A stretch of 64,000 bases of DNA from Gymnothorax reevesii (taxonomy: Eukaryota; Chordata; Actinopteri; Anguilliformes; Muraenidae). The notes beneath the pieces were generated by a model. The model was not told the DNA's origin. It saw only the letters and a list, made by a program, of their open reading frames with translations, and did not search any database. The stretch lies in the NCBI GenBank assembly GCA_029721435.1, contig CM056580.1, forward strand, positions 28,142,367 through 28,206,366, in the 5' to 3' direction. Below are positions 1 through 12,483 of the stretch, one piece after another. A program made the position numbers and the translations under genes. How positions within the stretch are numbered: position 1 is the first letter of the stretch; the number at the start of each line of letters is the position of its first letter.

Positions 1-604
1 CTGAAGGGATATATTCACAATAGTATAAAGAAACTGGTGAGCTTAGTTGGGCTGAAAGGCCTGTTCTTGCCATAAATTTTATTTTATGTTATGTTATGTC
101 ATAAGTACTTAAGTCACATTTTCATGCACCGAGAGGTAAGGCAGGTAAAACATCTTTTATAGTAACTTAAGCCCACTGCCTTGGTTTTCTCACAATTAAC
201 ATTTTGTGAATTAAGTACTTTTAGCATTGGGATCTTCATTTATAGTCTTGGCTAGACAAAACAACAAGTTTTTCTGCTGAATTAGAATTTTCCAAAATGT
301 GACTTAAGTACTTTTAGCAGCAGGTTCTTCAATTTCTGGCTTAGCTGGATAGCTTAGAGCATAGTTGAAAGCATTTGGATTCCCAACAGGACAACGGTTG
401 CCATCTTCTTTGGACGTTCCATTTCCATGGGTAATATAGGCTAGAAAACCTACTCCAAAGCAGGTTGTGTTCAGCACTTGGACCAGTCAGTGGGAAGTGA
501 TGTTGATATATAATCTGACCTTACCAAAGCAATTCCCTGACACTCTTAACGCTGGAACAGTGAAAATGTTGAGAGACATCTACAGTTTCATTCAGAACTT
601 ACAT
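1..604. other. non-coding, no gene seen
   Basis: AT-rich sequence with no supported exon. Two short related segments (about 200-240 and 295-335) share the phrase TTAAGTACTTTTAGCA, so part of it is probably an old repeat. Confidence 0.4.
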
Positions 605-1283
605 AGAGAGGCTATCTCTACATAGTACATTTTTACAGCTTATTTCACTTGAATTGGCTTCAACTGAAATTCTGTCAGCCGCCTGGAAGTCACTACACTT
701 AGTACATATCAGAACATAACATAAGTGGCAAGAATAGGCCATTTAGCCTAACTGGGCTCCCCATTTTCCCATCTCTGAAGCTAATCTAACACTTCAGATA
801 CTCAATCACTAAATGGTATCATATAGTATATTTTTCTTGTATTGGCATGAAGAGAAATTGTGCTTGCCACTAGGTTGTCACTACACATAGTACACCAAGT
901 GGAATATTTGTCTTGTATTGGCATCAAAAGAAATTACGCCAGCTGTTGGGTTCTAACTAAACATAGCACACTTCATATAGTATATTTCTCTTATATTGGC
1001 ATCAGCAGAATTCGTGCCAGCTGCCAGGTGGACACCATACATAGTTTGTGAACTTTATATACTATCCCTCTTGAATTGGCTTCAAGTGAAATTGTGCCAG
1101 CCACCGGACTCTCATTACACATAATACACTTCACATAGTATATTTCTCTTGAATTGCTTTCAAGAAAAATCATACCAGCCATAGGGCTGTCACTACATGG
1201 AACATTTCGAATAATATATTTCTCCAGTATCAGCATTATGAGAGATTGTGCCAGCTGCGAGGCTGTCACTACACATAATTTGC
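605..1283. repeat. minisatellite, unit about 76-82 bp
   Basis: At least seven diverged tandem units can be lined up. Each has a TTTCTCTTGTATTGGCATCA-like stretch, then GAAATTGTGCCAGC, then a TGTCACTACACATAGTAC-like stretch. The GCCAGC-type anchors fall near 675, 860, 933, 1014, 1096, 1174 and 1250, and about 100 bp between the first two units is less repetitive. Short open frames on both strands arise from the repeat and are not genes. Confidence 0.8.
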
Positions 1284-1796
1284 TCTGCGTTCAAGTTAAC
1301 CTATGCTTGGCATGGTTCTGTCAGGAGGGTTGTTAGTAGCCCCCTGCCTTTGGTTCCATGCTTGCACGGACAGGGCTCTCTAAGAACAGAGCCATGTCAC
1401 CAAATCCATTGTATGCCAGTATGCCAATGTGCTTTCAATAAATTTTCTCTTTTTGACAAAGTGGTCCCGACAGAACAAGGATTGCTGTGGTAATTCAAAA
1501 TTATTATACTTAGCAGTGATAAGGTGAGACAAGTGTCTTTTTTGCAGTGTGATGGATGACATATTGGCCTAAAATGCCAAAGAAGTATTGTGACATCGTC
1601 ATTAAAAGACATAAAATCAGAAGAGCTTCATTTCTATGAAAAAGGTGAAAACCCTCAGCACACCAAGAATTTCTTCCTACAAATTAATTCACAGCTCCGA
1701 CGAGGTGGGGTGCTTTCTGTACTTCTGTACTGTACTATGGATGCACTCGCATTAAACTTCTTGTTGACACAATATTATTATATGTGTGATTATTAT

Positions 1797-2622
1797 CCCC
1801 CGCCGCGCGATTAGCACGAAGCGGGGGATATAGCATTGAGCTTCGTCCGTCCATACGTCCATCCGTATGAACATATAAATTTGGATATTTTAAGAACCGT
1901 TGACTAGAGTCTTTTCATATTTGATAACTAAGTGTATCTCAGTGGGGAAAAGGTACTATGCTGTTTTGGTGACCTTGACCTTCATTTCAAGGTCACAAAT
2001 CATACATTTGAATATCTTAAGAACTATTGACTCAATTCTTCTTGCATTTGGTACCTAGGTTCATCCCAGTGGGGGAAAGGTACTATGCTGTTTTGGTGAC
2101 CTTGACCTTCATGTCAAGGTCACAAATCATAAATTTGAATATCTTAAGAACTATTGTCTCGATTCTTCTCGTATTTGGTACCTAGGTTCATCCCAGTGGG
2201 GGAAAGATACCATGCTGTTTTGGTGACCTTCACCCTTATTTCAAGGTCACAAAGCATAAATTCCAATATCTTAAGAACTGTCGACTGGATTCTTTTCATG
2301 TTGGATACCTGTGACAACCCCCAAAATTCTGATGTTTCCTCAAGGTGATAGAGGTGACAGCTTGTCAAAATAAACATTGCCATGTCCATACTTCATCAAC
2401 TTTTCAATTGGAAAATTAAACATTGCATTTTCTAATTGCAGAAATGACAATGAAAAAGATCTGCAAAAGTCATAATAAACCATATTAAATGTTGTTGACC
2501 AAATGTGTTGACTTTGTGAATTTGTTATTTTTTCCCCCTGCCGCGTGATTAGCGCGAAGTGAGGAATATAGCATTGGGCTCCGTCCGTCCGTACGGACAC
2601 ATAAAATTGAGGCGGCAGGGGA
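1797..2622. repeat. interspersed element with internal 127-bp tandem units
   Basis: The block starts with CCCCCGCCGCGCGATTAGC and a CCGTCCGTCC run. About 3.6 tandem units of 126-127 bp follow (unit starts near 1881, 2008, 2135 and 2261), each carrying AATATCTTAAGAACT and TTTTGGTGACCTTGACCTTC. A short second copy of the leading block lies at 2536-2622 and ends in GGCGGCAGGGG, which is complementary to the start. This suggests a non-autonomous DNA element with complementary termini. No transposase is seen. Confidence 0.65.
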
Positions 2623-3254
2623 TATTGCCATGTAAGTGGCAGACACTTGTTCTTCATGAAATTTACTGATCAATGTGTCCCAAGGGCAGGTGGAATGGAG
2701 GGGCTTCTCTGCTTTTGCGGTGTCCCATAAACACTTTTCTAGTTTAAAGCCACACAACTCTGTATGATTCACAAATTTCTGTAAATGCAAGGTTGAAAAC
2801 ATATGCCACAATAGTATAAGGAAAAAGGCTGGCACATTCACTTAATGCTCCAAAAGACATATAATTTCCAATTGTATATTTTTTGAAGCATCAAATGAAT
2901 GTGCAAGCTTTGTTGCTTTTGTGGTTCACACTTCTTTTTGATAATCTGCTGCTCCTCTGTAGTGAAATACAGAGTTCTTGCTTTTAAGTGCGTCCGGTAA
3001 GATTAGTGATTGTAATCGAAATGTGTAAGTCTGACTTGATATAACTTTTGGATAACCAGAATTGTGCACCCACTTAATGCTTGTTGCATTTGTTTGGGTT
3101 AGAAAAGTTCAGACTTAGTTCATAGCCTAAATTAAGCAAGGCTTCATGCAACAGGTCGCCATACTATGAAGCAAGTTCATAATACCCAGGGATATTGTTT
3201 CTTTATCTGACTTCACGGCAAGCCAGCACAATCAACAAAGTGGTCATTTGTAAG
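2623..3254. other. non-coding, no gene seen
   Basis: No exon, RNA gene or clear repeat boundary was recognised. The minus-strand open frames over 2340-2841 run through repeat-derived sequence and show no protein-family features. Confidence 0.35.
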
Positions 3255-4513
3255 GATCGACTGGCTGATATATTAGGCTGATATTTGCATTTTTTACTTG
3301 AATCGGCATCGGCCGATTTGTGCATGGGTTCGCCGATGTATTTTTCCACGGCATGATTTACAGACAGGCAGCCAGGGGCAGCTTTGTGTTGCCGGAAGAC
3401 CCTGCAGCACATGCAGACGCGTTACCCCTCCCCCACTGGAAGAGTGGTGAAAGCAACATTGCCCCGTGGCGGCTTCAGAACAAGGCGTTTTAAAATTTCA
3501 AATAGCCTCTCATTGTTAAACTTGGTTGAGATATTGCCACCCACTTAGAAATAGGAAACATGAATGCCGCGTAATTGCCATGTAATACACGTGCTTGCAA
3601 ACATAGTTAAGTTTGTGGGTCAGAAAAACGGGAATGCTGCCGAATGCTCTGTGTTTAAGCGCTTACCATTGTATTTAGGGAGCTGTTGATGTAGTTGTTG
3701 GCTAATATGTACAGATATTATGAACACCGGTTTAAGGATTAAGTAATGTCAGTGTTGTCAATTCACTTCCATGGTGTTTGTAGGAGATTAATTCAGCAAA
3801 CCTGGGCTGAGGTTAAATGCGTTTTGTGTCGTGTGTGTAGAACCTGAATGTTTGGTTGATTTAGCTCACAACAGATATGTCAAATGTCAGAAATAATATT
3901 GTTGGAACACATGCTCATTAGGAGCGCGCACACCGAAATCAGCCCTACCAGCCCAAACTTCAGCCCTACCTTTTCCACACATCAAGTGATTTAACTAGCG
4001 CTTCATGATCGTTTTGTTTGAATAAAATAAAAGACCATTTGAAATGTCTGTGAGCATTTCTGAATAAAGCTGATTTAAATGCATGAAATTACGCTTCCAG
4101 ATTAATGATTGTCGCTGTACCGTTATGTACCGTACCGTACTGGCGTGTTCTCAGAGTGAATCTATTGCTCAGTCCCTCAAGGAAGTTGCATGACGCGATT
4201 GCAACTCTTAAAGCAAATTCAACCAATCCTCGCAAATTTCTCGCGGATAAAAAATAAATAGCCAAGACATTGCAACTTTCATTGCCACTTTTGCCACAAG
4301 ACTCTTATATTGTTTAATGATTGTCATTTGTTGGAGACAGTTTTATTTTTAACGTGGAGTGTTTTATTATAGTTTATTTAAACAATAAAAAATATATATA
4401 TTGGTGCTTCTTTGATTTCGGTGTGTGCGCTCCTAAATTTTGGCTCGTGCTCCTAACTTTTAGAACTTGGAAGTGCAACGCTACCAAACAAAAGAGTTCA
4501 TTTCAAGCCCTGA

Positions 4514-4545
<32 letters not shown>

Positions 4546-4890
4546 CTCTCTTCCTCAGAGCGGAGTGGCCCAGCCGTGTCTGCCATCAGAGAGGTCTTTA
4601 GTGTGCACTAGAAAAACTTAAAATTATATGTGTGTGTGTGGGGGGGGTGCGCCTCACTGGGGAGGAGCAGCCATCACATCGATGGCTGGTTGAAACTTTT
4701 CAATAAATGTTTGTCTAACTTGAGATCTCTGATATTTGTTATAATTGTGTCCTTTTTTTGATGTAAATTGAGGGAGCAAAAGCGGTATCGGCCAAACAAA
4801 ATCGGCAGTCCATAATCCGTCATTGGCTAAGGGTGACAGGGAAAAAAATCGGTATCGGCATCGGGCCTAAAAAATCCATATCGGTCTATC
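3255..4890. mobile_element. possible hAT-like non-autonomous element
   Basis: The left end reads GATCGACTGGCTGATATATT, followed by a GAATCGGCATCGGCC stretch. The right end, read on the minus strand, starts GATAGACCGATATGG and continues with GGCCCGATGCCGATACCG. The ends are therefore related inverted repeats rich in CGGTATCGGC-type motifs, a pattern known from fish hAT elements. I found no clear 8-bp target duplication and no transposase frame, so the hAT assignment is by terminal style only. Confidence 0.45.
4519..4545. repeat. (GT)n microsatellite
   Basis: Uninterrupted GT dinucleotide run. The open frame that crosses it is a by-product. Confidence 0.95.
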
Positions 4891-5962
4891 TTGATTATCA
4901 ATTTGGTTAGTCAACCCACTTTTTCCCGATTTATCTAGGAACTCATTGATGTAAAAGCAGTGGTGTTTGCACGATATGTCCAGTCACAAACATGGTCACA
5001 TCTGAGCTGAATATTTAATGCAAGATGACCCAACAATAATATTTATATTTAAGAAATATGATGAATTTCAGAATATAATCCAAGCTAAAAGCAATACAAT
5101 TGCCGCTGCAAATGGCAAAAAGGAAATCTGGCAAAAAAAAAAAGCTGAATTTGTGAACGTCTAAGTTAATAGGCTTATTAATATCATTGCCCCATCGTTA
5201 AGGCATAAGTAGATCTGACTATCATTAAAAGTGTGTATCCCATTAAATTAATGTGTTGGTTGAGTGTATTCATATGGAAAACCAGTCAGTCGGCTTACTC
5301 GGAAATTTTATGAGGTCAGCAAGTACGAGGCTTTCATGATTTAATCAGATTCCTGTTCAGGATGACATTGGCATACAATGGCTTATACAACGATAAAATG
5401 GCTTTAACATCGCCTGAAACCAGCAGTTAAGTAATGAACCAGTAAGCCAATAACTACACTCCACATGGCTGTTAGCACTTGACTTCGATATATTGACTTC
5501 GCAATACAGAGCACAAGAAGCAGACAAAAATGAGCCATTCCTTCCACCCCAAATCAATACATTCCATAAAAATACTCATTGGGGAAGGCTAAAGAGTTTT
5601 TAAGGTCCCTAAAAACTCTTGCTCCATTCACTTTCCGCGCACCGAGGTCCACAGGATCATCAAGGAATGTTGATTCCATTTTCCAAGAGAAATGATCGGT
5701 CACTAGGCAGTGCTTTTATCCAAGTTGATCTGTTATTTCAAACACAACCAGCCCCGGAGCAGGTTAGGTGTGCAGCACAAGATACCCCGGCCAGGTACTC
5801 CAGTAAGAAGTGAAAACTCAGGGTTAAACTTGAAATAACCATGTTAACCCCAAATCCTGCTTTGTAGTACAGTTCTTAACTCAGCATCAATTACTTCTCT
5901 ACTCACAGAGCAGGGCCAAGTTAAATCACATGCATCCAGGCCTGCAATGCGCTACTACGTAC
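4891..5962. other. intron sequence, no gene seen
   Basis: This is the part of the urea transporter intron downstream of exon 5963-6155 on the minus strand. The next expected exon of the family, encoding the loop and helix after the first signature motif, was looked for on the minus strand and not found here or further left. Confidence 0.5.
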
Positions 5963-6155
5963 CTTGGCAACATCCACTTCAGACCATGTAATATTAGGAA
6001 GGGAAGCTCTGGGTTGAATAAGGACTTGTGGGAAATGATGATTGTAGTGGCCAGTAGCCACCATGTGTAAGCAAACGAGGATATTGAAGGGCAAGGTAAA
6101 GACTGGAAGGTCCCATCTGCTGTTAATTGAAGCCAAGGCACTGGAAACGATTGGG
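5963..6155 (-). CDS. slc14a2: urea transporter, coding exon with LPxxTxPF signature (partial gene)
   Basis: This 193-bp exon of a membrane urea channel follows exon 9820-9948. Its acceptor is CTGCAG just before 6155 and its donor is GTACGT after 5963. The first base C completes the TGC codon begun in the preceding exon. It encodes [19 protein letters not shown] followed by TLPFN, which contains the LPxxTxPF urea transporter signature lining the pore. After that come [11 protein letters not shown] and a segment with PNITWSEVD. Known members of the family repeat this motif in their second half, which would be encoded by exons beyond the left edge. The exon ends in phase 0. The family is certain. 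The paralogue (slc14a1- or slc14a2-like) cannot be decided from half a protein, so the symbol is provisional. Confidence 0.9.
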
Positions 6156-7018
6156 CTGCAGAGCAGAAAGTATGTTTTTTCACCAAATAATCTTCTCAGT
6201 ACATACAGAATCAAACCATGAACAATTTAGAACTAAACAATTTAGCAAAAAAGTTCAACATGTTTAACTCTCTCTGCAGAAACTGTTCCAAAAATAAGAT
6301 CACACAATGGATTTGTTGTAAAATTGTTGCTTTAAACCGACACCGTGCTCAAAAAATAGCAGGCATACATTTTACAGTCTACAAAGATGAGCAAAAAAAA
6401 TTCTTATCTTTGATAATTTGTAATAAAAAACTGTTTGAGGGTATATCTACGCTTGCTATTGTTAGCTCAATGGGCTCTAATTTCCAGGCGCAGCGCAGGT
6501 GGCGTAGCGAAGCGCAGGCCGCGCAGTGGTAATTTCGTAGGGCGCAGCCCGCGTAGTGGTAATTTCGTGAGGCGCGCAGCCTTCGGTAGACCAAGGTGCG
6601 CCGAGATGGGTGTGGCGGCGTAGTAGGGGGAGGTGTCACATATTCATGAAGACGCAGTGACAATTTCGTAGAAAAAGTCTCCGCTGGAGTTGCGCAAAAA
6701 ACTCACCAACTCCAACCTGGTTTAATTTCCGTGCAGTGGTAATTTGGCTGACCGGCGCAGAGAGCGCACACGTCACCGAAATCTCACAGGCAGTTTTACA
6801 GAATGTCAGGCACGTTTCAATGCAAGAAATAATTACAGGAAGCACGATTTAATGTAACTATCTGAATAAGGACATAAATTATTGTATCTATATCGATTGT
6901 CCTCATGTCAGATTAAAGGCGGTTGCCACGCGTAATGGAAACTTGACCGGGCTTAATCAACGCAGCTGAATCTGTGATGCAAACTAACGACTTCACATCT
7001 TTCTCAGCCAACCACAAA

Positions 7019-7021
<3 letters not shown>

Positions 7022-7050
<29 letters not shown>
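7022..7050. repeat. (AT)n microsatellite
   Basis: Alternating TA run of about 29 bp just left of the TTAA-flanked element. Confidence 0.95.
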
Positions 7051-7053
<3 letters not shown>

Positions 7054-7077
7054 ATGCTTGCGTTCTATGCTCATTAA

Positions 7078-7993
7078 AGCCGCTTCTACACTGGACGCGA
7101 AACGAATTTTTCGCCCGACTGATTACAGACAAAGTCAATGCAAAGACGCGATAGTTGGACAGGGTTTTTATATAGCTCCGTGTCCGAAAGTCATGAAAGT
7201 TCTAATTTTTCCGAGTATTCCAGGAATTATTAGACGTGGAAACTCGGCCATTTTTGTGTTCGACCTTCACAGAATGCAAATTGATAGCTATCGACTTTTC
7301 TTGGTCTTTTTAGCCTATTCTTCTGTTTTCTTCCCTTGAAGATAGCCAGCAGTCTTTATTCGGTCTTTCTTTTGAAAATTAGTCAGATGGACCGAACAGA
7401 TTCACGCTTTATTTCCACAGCTGAGATAAAACAGTGCGTGAGCAAATCAATTCCATGACCATTGACAGTGTGAAGAAATTATCGCATGCACGATTAAGAC
7501 TGTCCGACACGAAATGCAAAATACTCCATGTCCACCAGCCAGCAAAAAGTAAAAGTATTGAAATGAGAACAGATTTATAACGGGATATCAAACAAAGATG
7601 ACCCGCCAATAAATAAATCGCAGTGTTCATTGGATGCTCTGTTGTTAAAATGTTTCTTTTTATTCTTTATTTCATTATCATTCTGTTCTAATCGTCCTCT
7701 TTTTTTGGCTGTCAGACGCGGAGGCATTGTATATTGTCTCGCGCCAGTGTCGACTTTATTGAGCAGAGCTTAAACAGAAACATTGATTGAAATTCTCGGT
7801 ACTCATCTTGAAGAACTGAACCCTCTTATCAAACATTCACGTTTAATGTCTGAAAGAGTCAGTAGATTTGAAGAAATTAAAAACAATAATAGACTGTCGG
7901 ACACGACGATTTATTAAAACCCTGTCAGACCTTTGGACACAAGACGCAATCTGTCGAGCGAAAAATTCGTTTCGCGTCCAGTGTGCAAGCGGC
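7078..7993. mobile_element. TTAA-flanked MITE (piggyBac/Kolobok type)
   Basis: TTAA occurs at 7074-7077 and again at 7994-7997. The segment between has long inverted ends: both read GCCGCTT, then ACACTGGACGCGAAACGAAT, then TTTTCGC, and similarity continues for about 130 bp with a shared ACAGGGTTTT. The body (about 650 bp) encodes no transposase. Duplication of TTAA is typical of piggyBac and Kolobok elements, and I cannot choose between them. Confidence 0.7.
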
Positions 7994-8494
7994 TTAATAC
8001 TAGGCTACTATTATTGTCACTTATGCTTTATCGTCTTTAGTGGGGGAAAGGAATGCAGCCTGATTGCGATGATCTCGTACTGAGTTAGGATCACATATTG
8101 GAAATAAATGTGTAACGTATCTTGCTTTGTTGTATATGCATGTTAATCCCAAAATTTTAAGCAGCTACAGTTTGTAATAATAGAAACACGCTATCCATCG
8201 TTTCTCTTGCCAGTGAGCAATATTTGACTCGGCTGGGTCGCCTTCTATATTCTAACACATTAAAGGTGAGGTGAGGAGCTCATTTGACTGGTGAAGATTT
8301 GACTCGGCTGTGTTATACCCAAACACGCCTTCTTTGCCAACTTGCGCTGGAAGGAGGGGCAGAGGCGGGACAGAAGAGTACTTGCGCCAGGCTACGCCGG
8401 GCACGAAATTGCCACATACGCCTGGACACACCCCGTTGGCGCGGCGCACCCCCCATGCGCTGCGCCTGCGCCTGGTCTACGAAATTAGAGCCCA

Positions 8495-9819
8495 ATGTGT
8501 CCATGTTACAATGAAACTAGATCTGCCAGTCTCAAATCTCGCTTTTCTTCTCAAGCTTTGCTTCAAAGATCTCAGTTCCTCAGCAGTCAGCTTACTTGCA
8601 ATGTATTTTCCTCTCTGTGATCGGCTCATGATGCTGTCAGTAAGACTTTGCCGGTGGTCATTTGATTCTATGGCTTCTGATGTTTCCAACTAGCCCTAGA
8701 CCACCTTTATCGCACAAAGCTAGCCTGAGCTACAGCCTTGCGTTCCCAGTGCATCAAACGGAGTCCACGGGCCATTCTAAATAGCGCGGCAATATAAACG
8801 CTTAAAAGGTTTGTTTGTGGTATTTTCGGTGTAATTATTTGCTAAATATTCAACCGTCATTTTCAAATTAGATTTCTGACAGAAATGCTTGAATACTGGA
8901 ATGAAGTGGAGCCAAACTTCATTTTCTTTGTATTTATTGTCTTTGAATGGGACATTTTATGGGCAATAGGACTGACAGAAATAATAATAAAAAATAAAAA
9001 TTCTAACAATCAATAACTGGTTGTATTTGTATGGAATGTAGGCCTGTAGTGACATATAAGTGAAATTTGATGAGTTTTACAGTTTTATATCTGAGAAATC
9101 TGATTTAGGACACAAGGTACCTGAATTGCCAATTTGGAGAAGCCACCTAGACATTCCTCTCTAATTTTGTTCTGATTTACTTGATTAGAATAAACTTTGG
9201 CACAGATAATGGTGACATTCTGTGCTGTAAATTTTTTGAGGTTTCAGACTGCAACTAATTAAGTTTACAAGGGATAAAAGTAAAACTTTGTTTTGTTCAA
9301 AATGAGGTCTTTGATTTATACTGTGTTCCATCTTCATTTACTCTGACTCGGTGACATATACTGATTCTTACACCATGGCAGAAATCCCAAATGGTTTTAC
9401 CTTTATTATGATACCAAGATTATTCAAATGGGCCATATAGTTGCAGAGATACACTTATTTCATTTTGGGCTAGCCATTTTCGAAAAGAGGCTCAGGGCTT
9501 AAGGGGTTAATGTTACAGCAGCAAAATTTTTGGTTTATTATAGCATACAGTGTTCAATCACCCAAACTAGCCAGCAGCCTTGCATGGAAATGCCGATATT
9601 ATGAAAATGGCAGTTGATTTAGTCTTTACTGCTACTGGAGGGTGGGCCAAGACCCGCCTCCTCCATTAACCCAGTTTGACACAAATTCCGGAATCCCCAC
9701 AACAGCCAAGGCTATAATTGTAGGCCATTTTCTGCAATTAAAAAAAAAAACAATTTGCATTCTAGGCCACTCTAAGCAGATTCATTCAAATAAAGCAGAA
9801 CAATATTTTTTGTGCTTAC
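8495..9819. other. intron sequence, no gene seen
   Basis: AT-rich intron of the urea transporter gene between the inverted-repeat element and exon 9820-9948. No further exon or recognisable element was found. Confidence 0.5.
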
Positions 9820-9948
9820 CATGCCATTGACATGAAAATATTTGGTAGCAGAAGCCACCAATACCAGTCTCCCTTGCCTGAGAACACAGCCATGAGAAGA
9901 CCAACCAGGATTCCATTGTATCCATACAGACCAGCAGCGATTGCACCT
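9820..9948 (-). CDS. slc14a2: urea transporter, coding exon (partial gene)
   Basis: A 129-bp exon with acceptor TTTCAG before 9948 and donor GTAAGC after 9820. Its first base completes an AGA codon begun in exon 11319-11508, and its last two bases TG begin the TGC codon finished in exon 5963-6155. It encodes [20 protein letters not shown] and then [22 protein letters not shown]. The GLYGYNG and FWWLLLP-type segments are hallmarks of the SLC14 urea channel, which carries urea down its gradient across epithelial membranes. The frame running further left from this exon is intron read-through. Confidence 0.92.
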
Positions 9949-10504
9949 CTGAAAGAAGATGTCAAAGACAGAATGCAAAGATCATTTAACGTACATACCA
10001 AATTCAAGTATAGCTGCATAACTGCAATGTGTAAAATAAAAGCCCCCTCAAAATCCATAGCATGGGCAGAAGTGAATATCTTTTCCAAATCCTCATCAGT
10101 CCTGTTAACCAACTTGCTGACAACTCTTGCATAATACCGACCGACCTCTCTAAAACCTAAAAATTGTATTGTAATATGTGAGCAATAAACAACAACATGC
10201 TGATCATTTGCAAAAACAATTGCTAATCTAAGTGGTGTGATTTCTGCTGACGGGAAAGTAAGTTGTGCAATTATTTTCATAAAATTAAAGTTCATAACAG
10301 GGTTACGACATAAATATGCTCAGCTATAGGCAAAACTTTCATCTTTCCATTAAAAAATGGCTTTATTTACAGACCATTTGCTGCCGCCAGGATTGACACA
10401 GCTAATACTTCCGTTGCTTTGTGCAAGAGAGCAGTTGTTAGCTCTGTTTTGATGCTACACAAGAGCCGTAATTACTAATTACACCAAATCAAGGTTCCAC
10501 TCGG

Positions 10505-11145
10505 ACAGTTGTGGTTGTATTGTGCCGTGGCATCTGTGGATGGCACGGCAGACTGTGTTCACAGACAGTGGTTTCTTGAAGTAATCCTGGGCCCATTTAG
10601 TAATTTAAATGACAGAATCATGCCGGTGAGTGATGCAGTGGCGTCTGAGGGCCCGAAGATCACAGTCATCCAGCCTTGTCCCTTACGCACAGAGATTTTT
10701 CCAGTTTCTCTGAATCTTTTGATGATGTTATGCAATGTTGATGATGAGACCATCAAAGCCTTTGCAATTTGACGTTGAGGAACATTGTTTTTAAAGTATT
10801 CCACAGTTTTTTTACTCAAGCCTTCACAGGTTGGAGAGCCTCTGGCCATCTTTACTTCTGAGAGACTCAGCCTCTCAAAGACATCCCTTTTTATAGCCAA
10901 TCATGTTGCACATTTGAAGCCAGTTAATGTAATTACTTGCTAAATGTTCTTTCAACTTTTTTGAGACCTATTGCAATCAGAAAATTTGAAATGAGCTCAT
11001 TTTGTGGATGAAAAGGTATAATGTCTCAGTTTCAACATTTGAAATGTTATCTATTCTATGGTAAATAACATATTGGCTCAAGTGATCTGAAAGTCATTAC
11101 ATTTTAATTTTACACTTTGTCCCAACAATTACGGAATTGGGGTTG
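10505..11145 (-). mobile_element. Tc1-like transposon remnant, 5' part
   Basis: Read on the minus strand, the element starts CAACCCCAATTCCG at 11145, next to a TA dinucleotide. The open frame 10559-10900 encodes the N-terminal DNA-binding part of a Tc1-type transposase: SKKTVEYFKNNVPQRQIAKA, a serine-rich turn, then TLHNIIKRFRETGKIS. This is the paired helix-turn-helix region. The frame then drifts and the catalytic domain is missing. It belongs to the same broad family as the copy at 12484-14880 and lies in an intron of the urea transporter gene. Confidence 0.8.
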
Positions 11146-11318
11146 TATGTGCTCATTCACCATCGAAAACTTCAATGTACTTTCATTACAAGGAAGAATA
11201 GCTGTTTTTCTATTTGTCATCTCCATGTTGATGCAATCGTGAATTGATGTCTGATGATGCAAATTCACATTACCCTGTGTAGCATACATAGTGATAGTAA
11301 AAGTAAAAAGCTGAATAC

Positions 11319-11508
11319 CTGTTTTGCCTTAGAATGAGGGCAGAAATTGTAGCAAAAAGGGTGCCGACAAAGCCATTGAGCGCCCACCATCTGTTTTGCA
11401 AGATCAGTCCACCAAAAATGATGAGCCCACTGAGTGGGTTGTTGACAAACATCACCTGAGCAGCTCCACGGAGAACCCAATCCAGAATCTGGATCAGGAG
11501 GAATCGAT
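11319..11508 (-). CDS. slc14a2: urea transporter, coding exon (partial gene)
   Basis: A 190-bp exon with acceptor AATTCCAG before 11508 and donor GTATTC after 11319. The leading AT completes a GAT codon started by the G at the end of exon 17030-17216. It encodes RFLLIQILDWVLRGAAQVMF, VNNPLSGLIIFGGLILQNRW and WALNGFVGTLFATISALILR. DWVLRG, the VFVNNP-like segment and LQNRWWAL are diagnostic for SLC14 channels and form the first transmembrane helices. Splice phases agree on both sides, so these exons can be joined into one transcript without breaks. Confidence 0.93.
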
Positions 11509-12239
11509 CTGGAATTTCACAAGAAGAAAAAGCAAAAAAAAAGTCAATTTCTTTTATGCTTACAATTTGGAAAAAAAAATATTCAGTTAAACAGATCTGG
11601 AGGGAAAAAAATCTGGGTCTAAAATACCGGATGATACTGTTATTTATGTATTTCAATGTGTCATACTCCTGTGGTCTCCAACCCTGTTCTGAGATTTACC
11701 TTCCTGTGCTTATTGCCTGTGAAATAGGATCTCGATTTTTTGTGTTAAATGGGCTTTGGTGGAGGTGGAGTGAAAACTAAAGGCCAGTGGTCACCAACAC
11801 TCGCTCTTGGAGACCTATAATTCTGTGAGGTTTCATTGCCGCCTTAGGGCCTTTCCATACGAACACAGGTAGTTTTGAAATGGTGGCATTTCCTATGCAT
11901 TCCGCCTTTAGTCCCAAAGCAAGCTCAGATTTTAGGTCACTGTAAACAGACCATAATGGGAACGCCTGCCAGAGCGAAGATTTCTTAGAACTCAGTTTTT
12001 ACTGGTCATGCGTGGATAGAAAAAAAAAAACAACAACAAAAAATTTAAAACTGAGTTCTTGGTTTGTAATTAGGGTTGCTACCTTTGAGAACTGAAAATA
12101 AGGAACGGGAGCAGGGTTGGGGGCATGTGTACACTGAAATACCCTGACAGCTTTATGAACTAATATTCTTTTTACCAGTTTGTCTTATGTACTTTTTCAT
12201 TTTATATGAAAAATTAATTAAATGTTCAAATTGAAATTT

Positions 12240-12440
12240 TTACCATAGAGTTTGCATGTTCTCCCTGTGTTCATGTGGTTACTCCCGTTTCCTCTCACAG
12301 CCCAAAAACTTGCATTCTAGGTGAACTGGTATGAGTATATGAGATAATGGTGCGCAAACGCTGCCACAAATTGGCTCACTGTCCAGGGTGGGTTCCTGCC
12401 TTTCACCCACAGTTGCCTGGGAGGCTCCTGCTCCCCTGTG
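12240..12440 (+). repeat. SINE fragment
   Basis: Contains AGTTTGCATGTTCTCCCTGT followed by a degenerate GTTACTCCCGTTTCCTCTCA segment and CCAGGGTGGGTTCCTGCCTT. These match the internal region of the tRNA-derived SINE at 29560-29905. Both ends are lost. Confidence 0.7.
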
Positions 12441-12483
12441 AAATTTATGACAAAGAAGTCGTTGAGATATTGGGTGAATATTA

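Larger units (their letters stand above)
6471..8494. mobile_element. GC-rich inverted-repeat element, non-autonomous
   Basis: The left end starts TGGGCTCTAATTTC (6471) and the right end finishes GAAATTAGAGCCCA (8494). Both ends continue into GCGCAG-rich sequence with repeated GCAGTGGTAATTTCGT phrases. A third copy of the family lies at about 46386-46610. A separate TTAA-flanked element (7078-7993) sits inside. No transposase was found. It lies in the urea transporter intron between exons 9820-9948 and 5963-6155. Open frames through it are repeat-derived. Confidence 0.6.

Noticed and set aside
860..1269. Overlapping open frames on both strands
   Set aside because: They are by-products of the 80-bp minisatellite.
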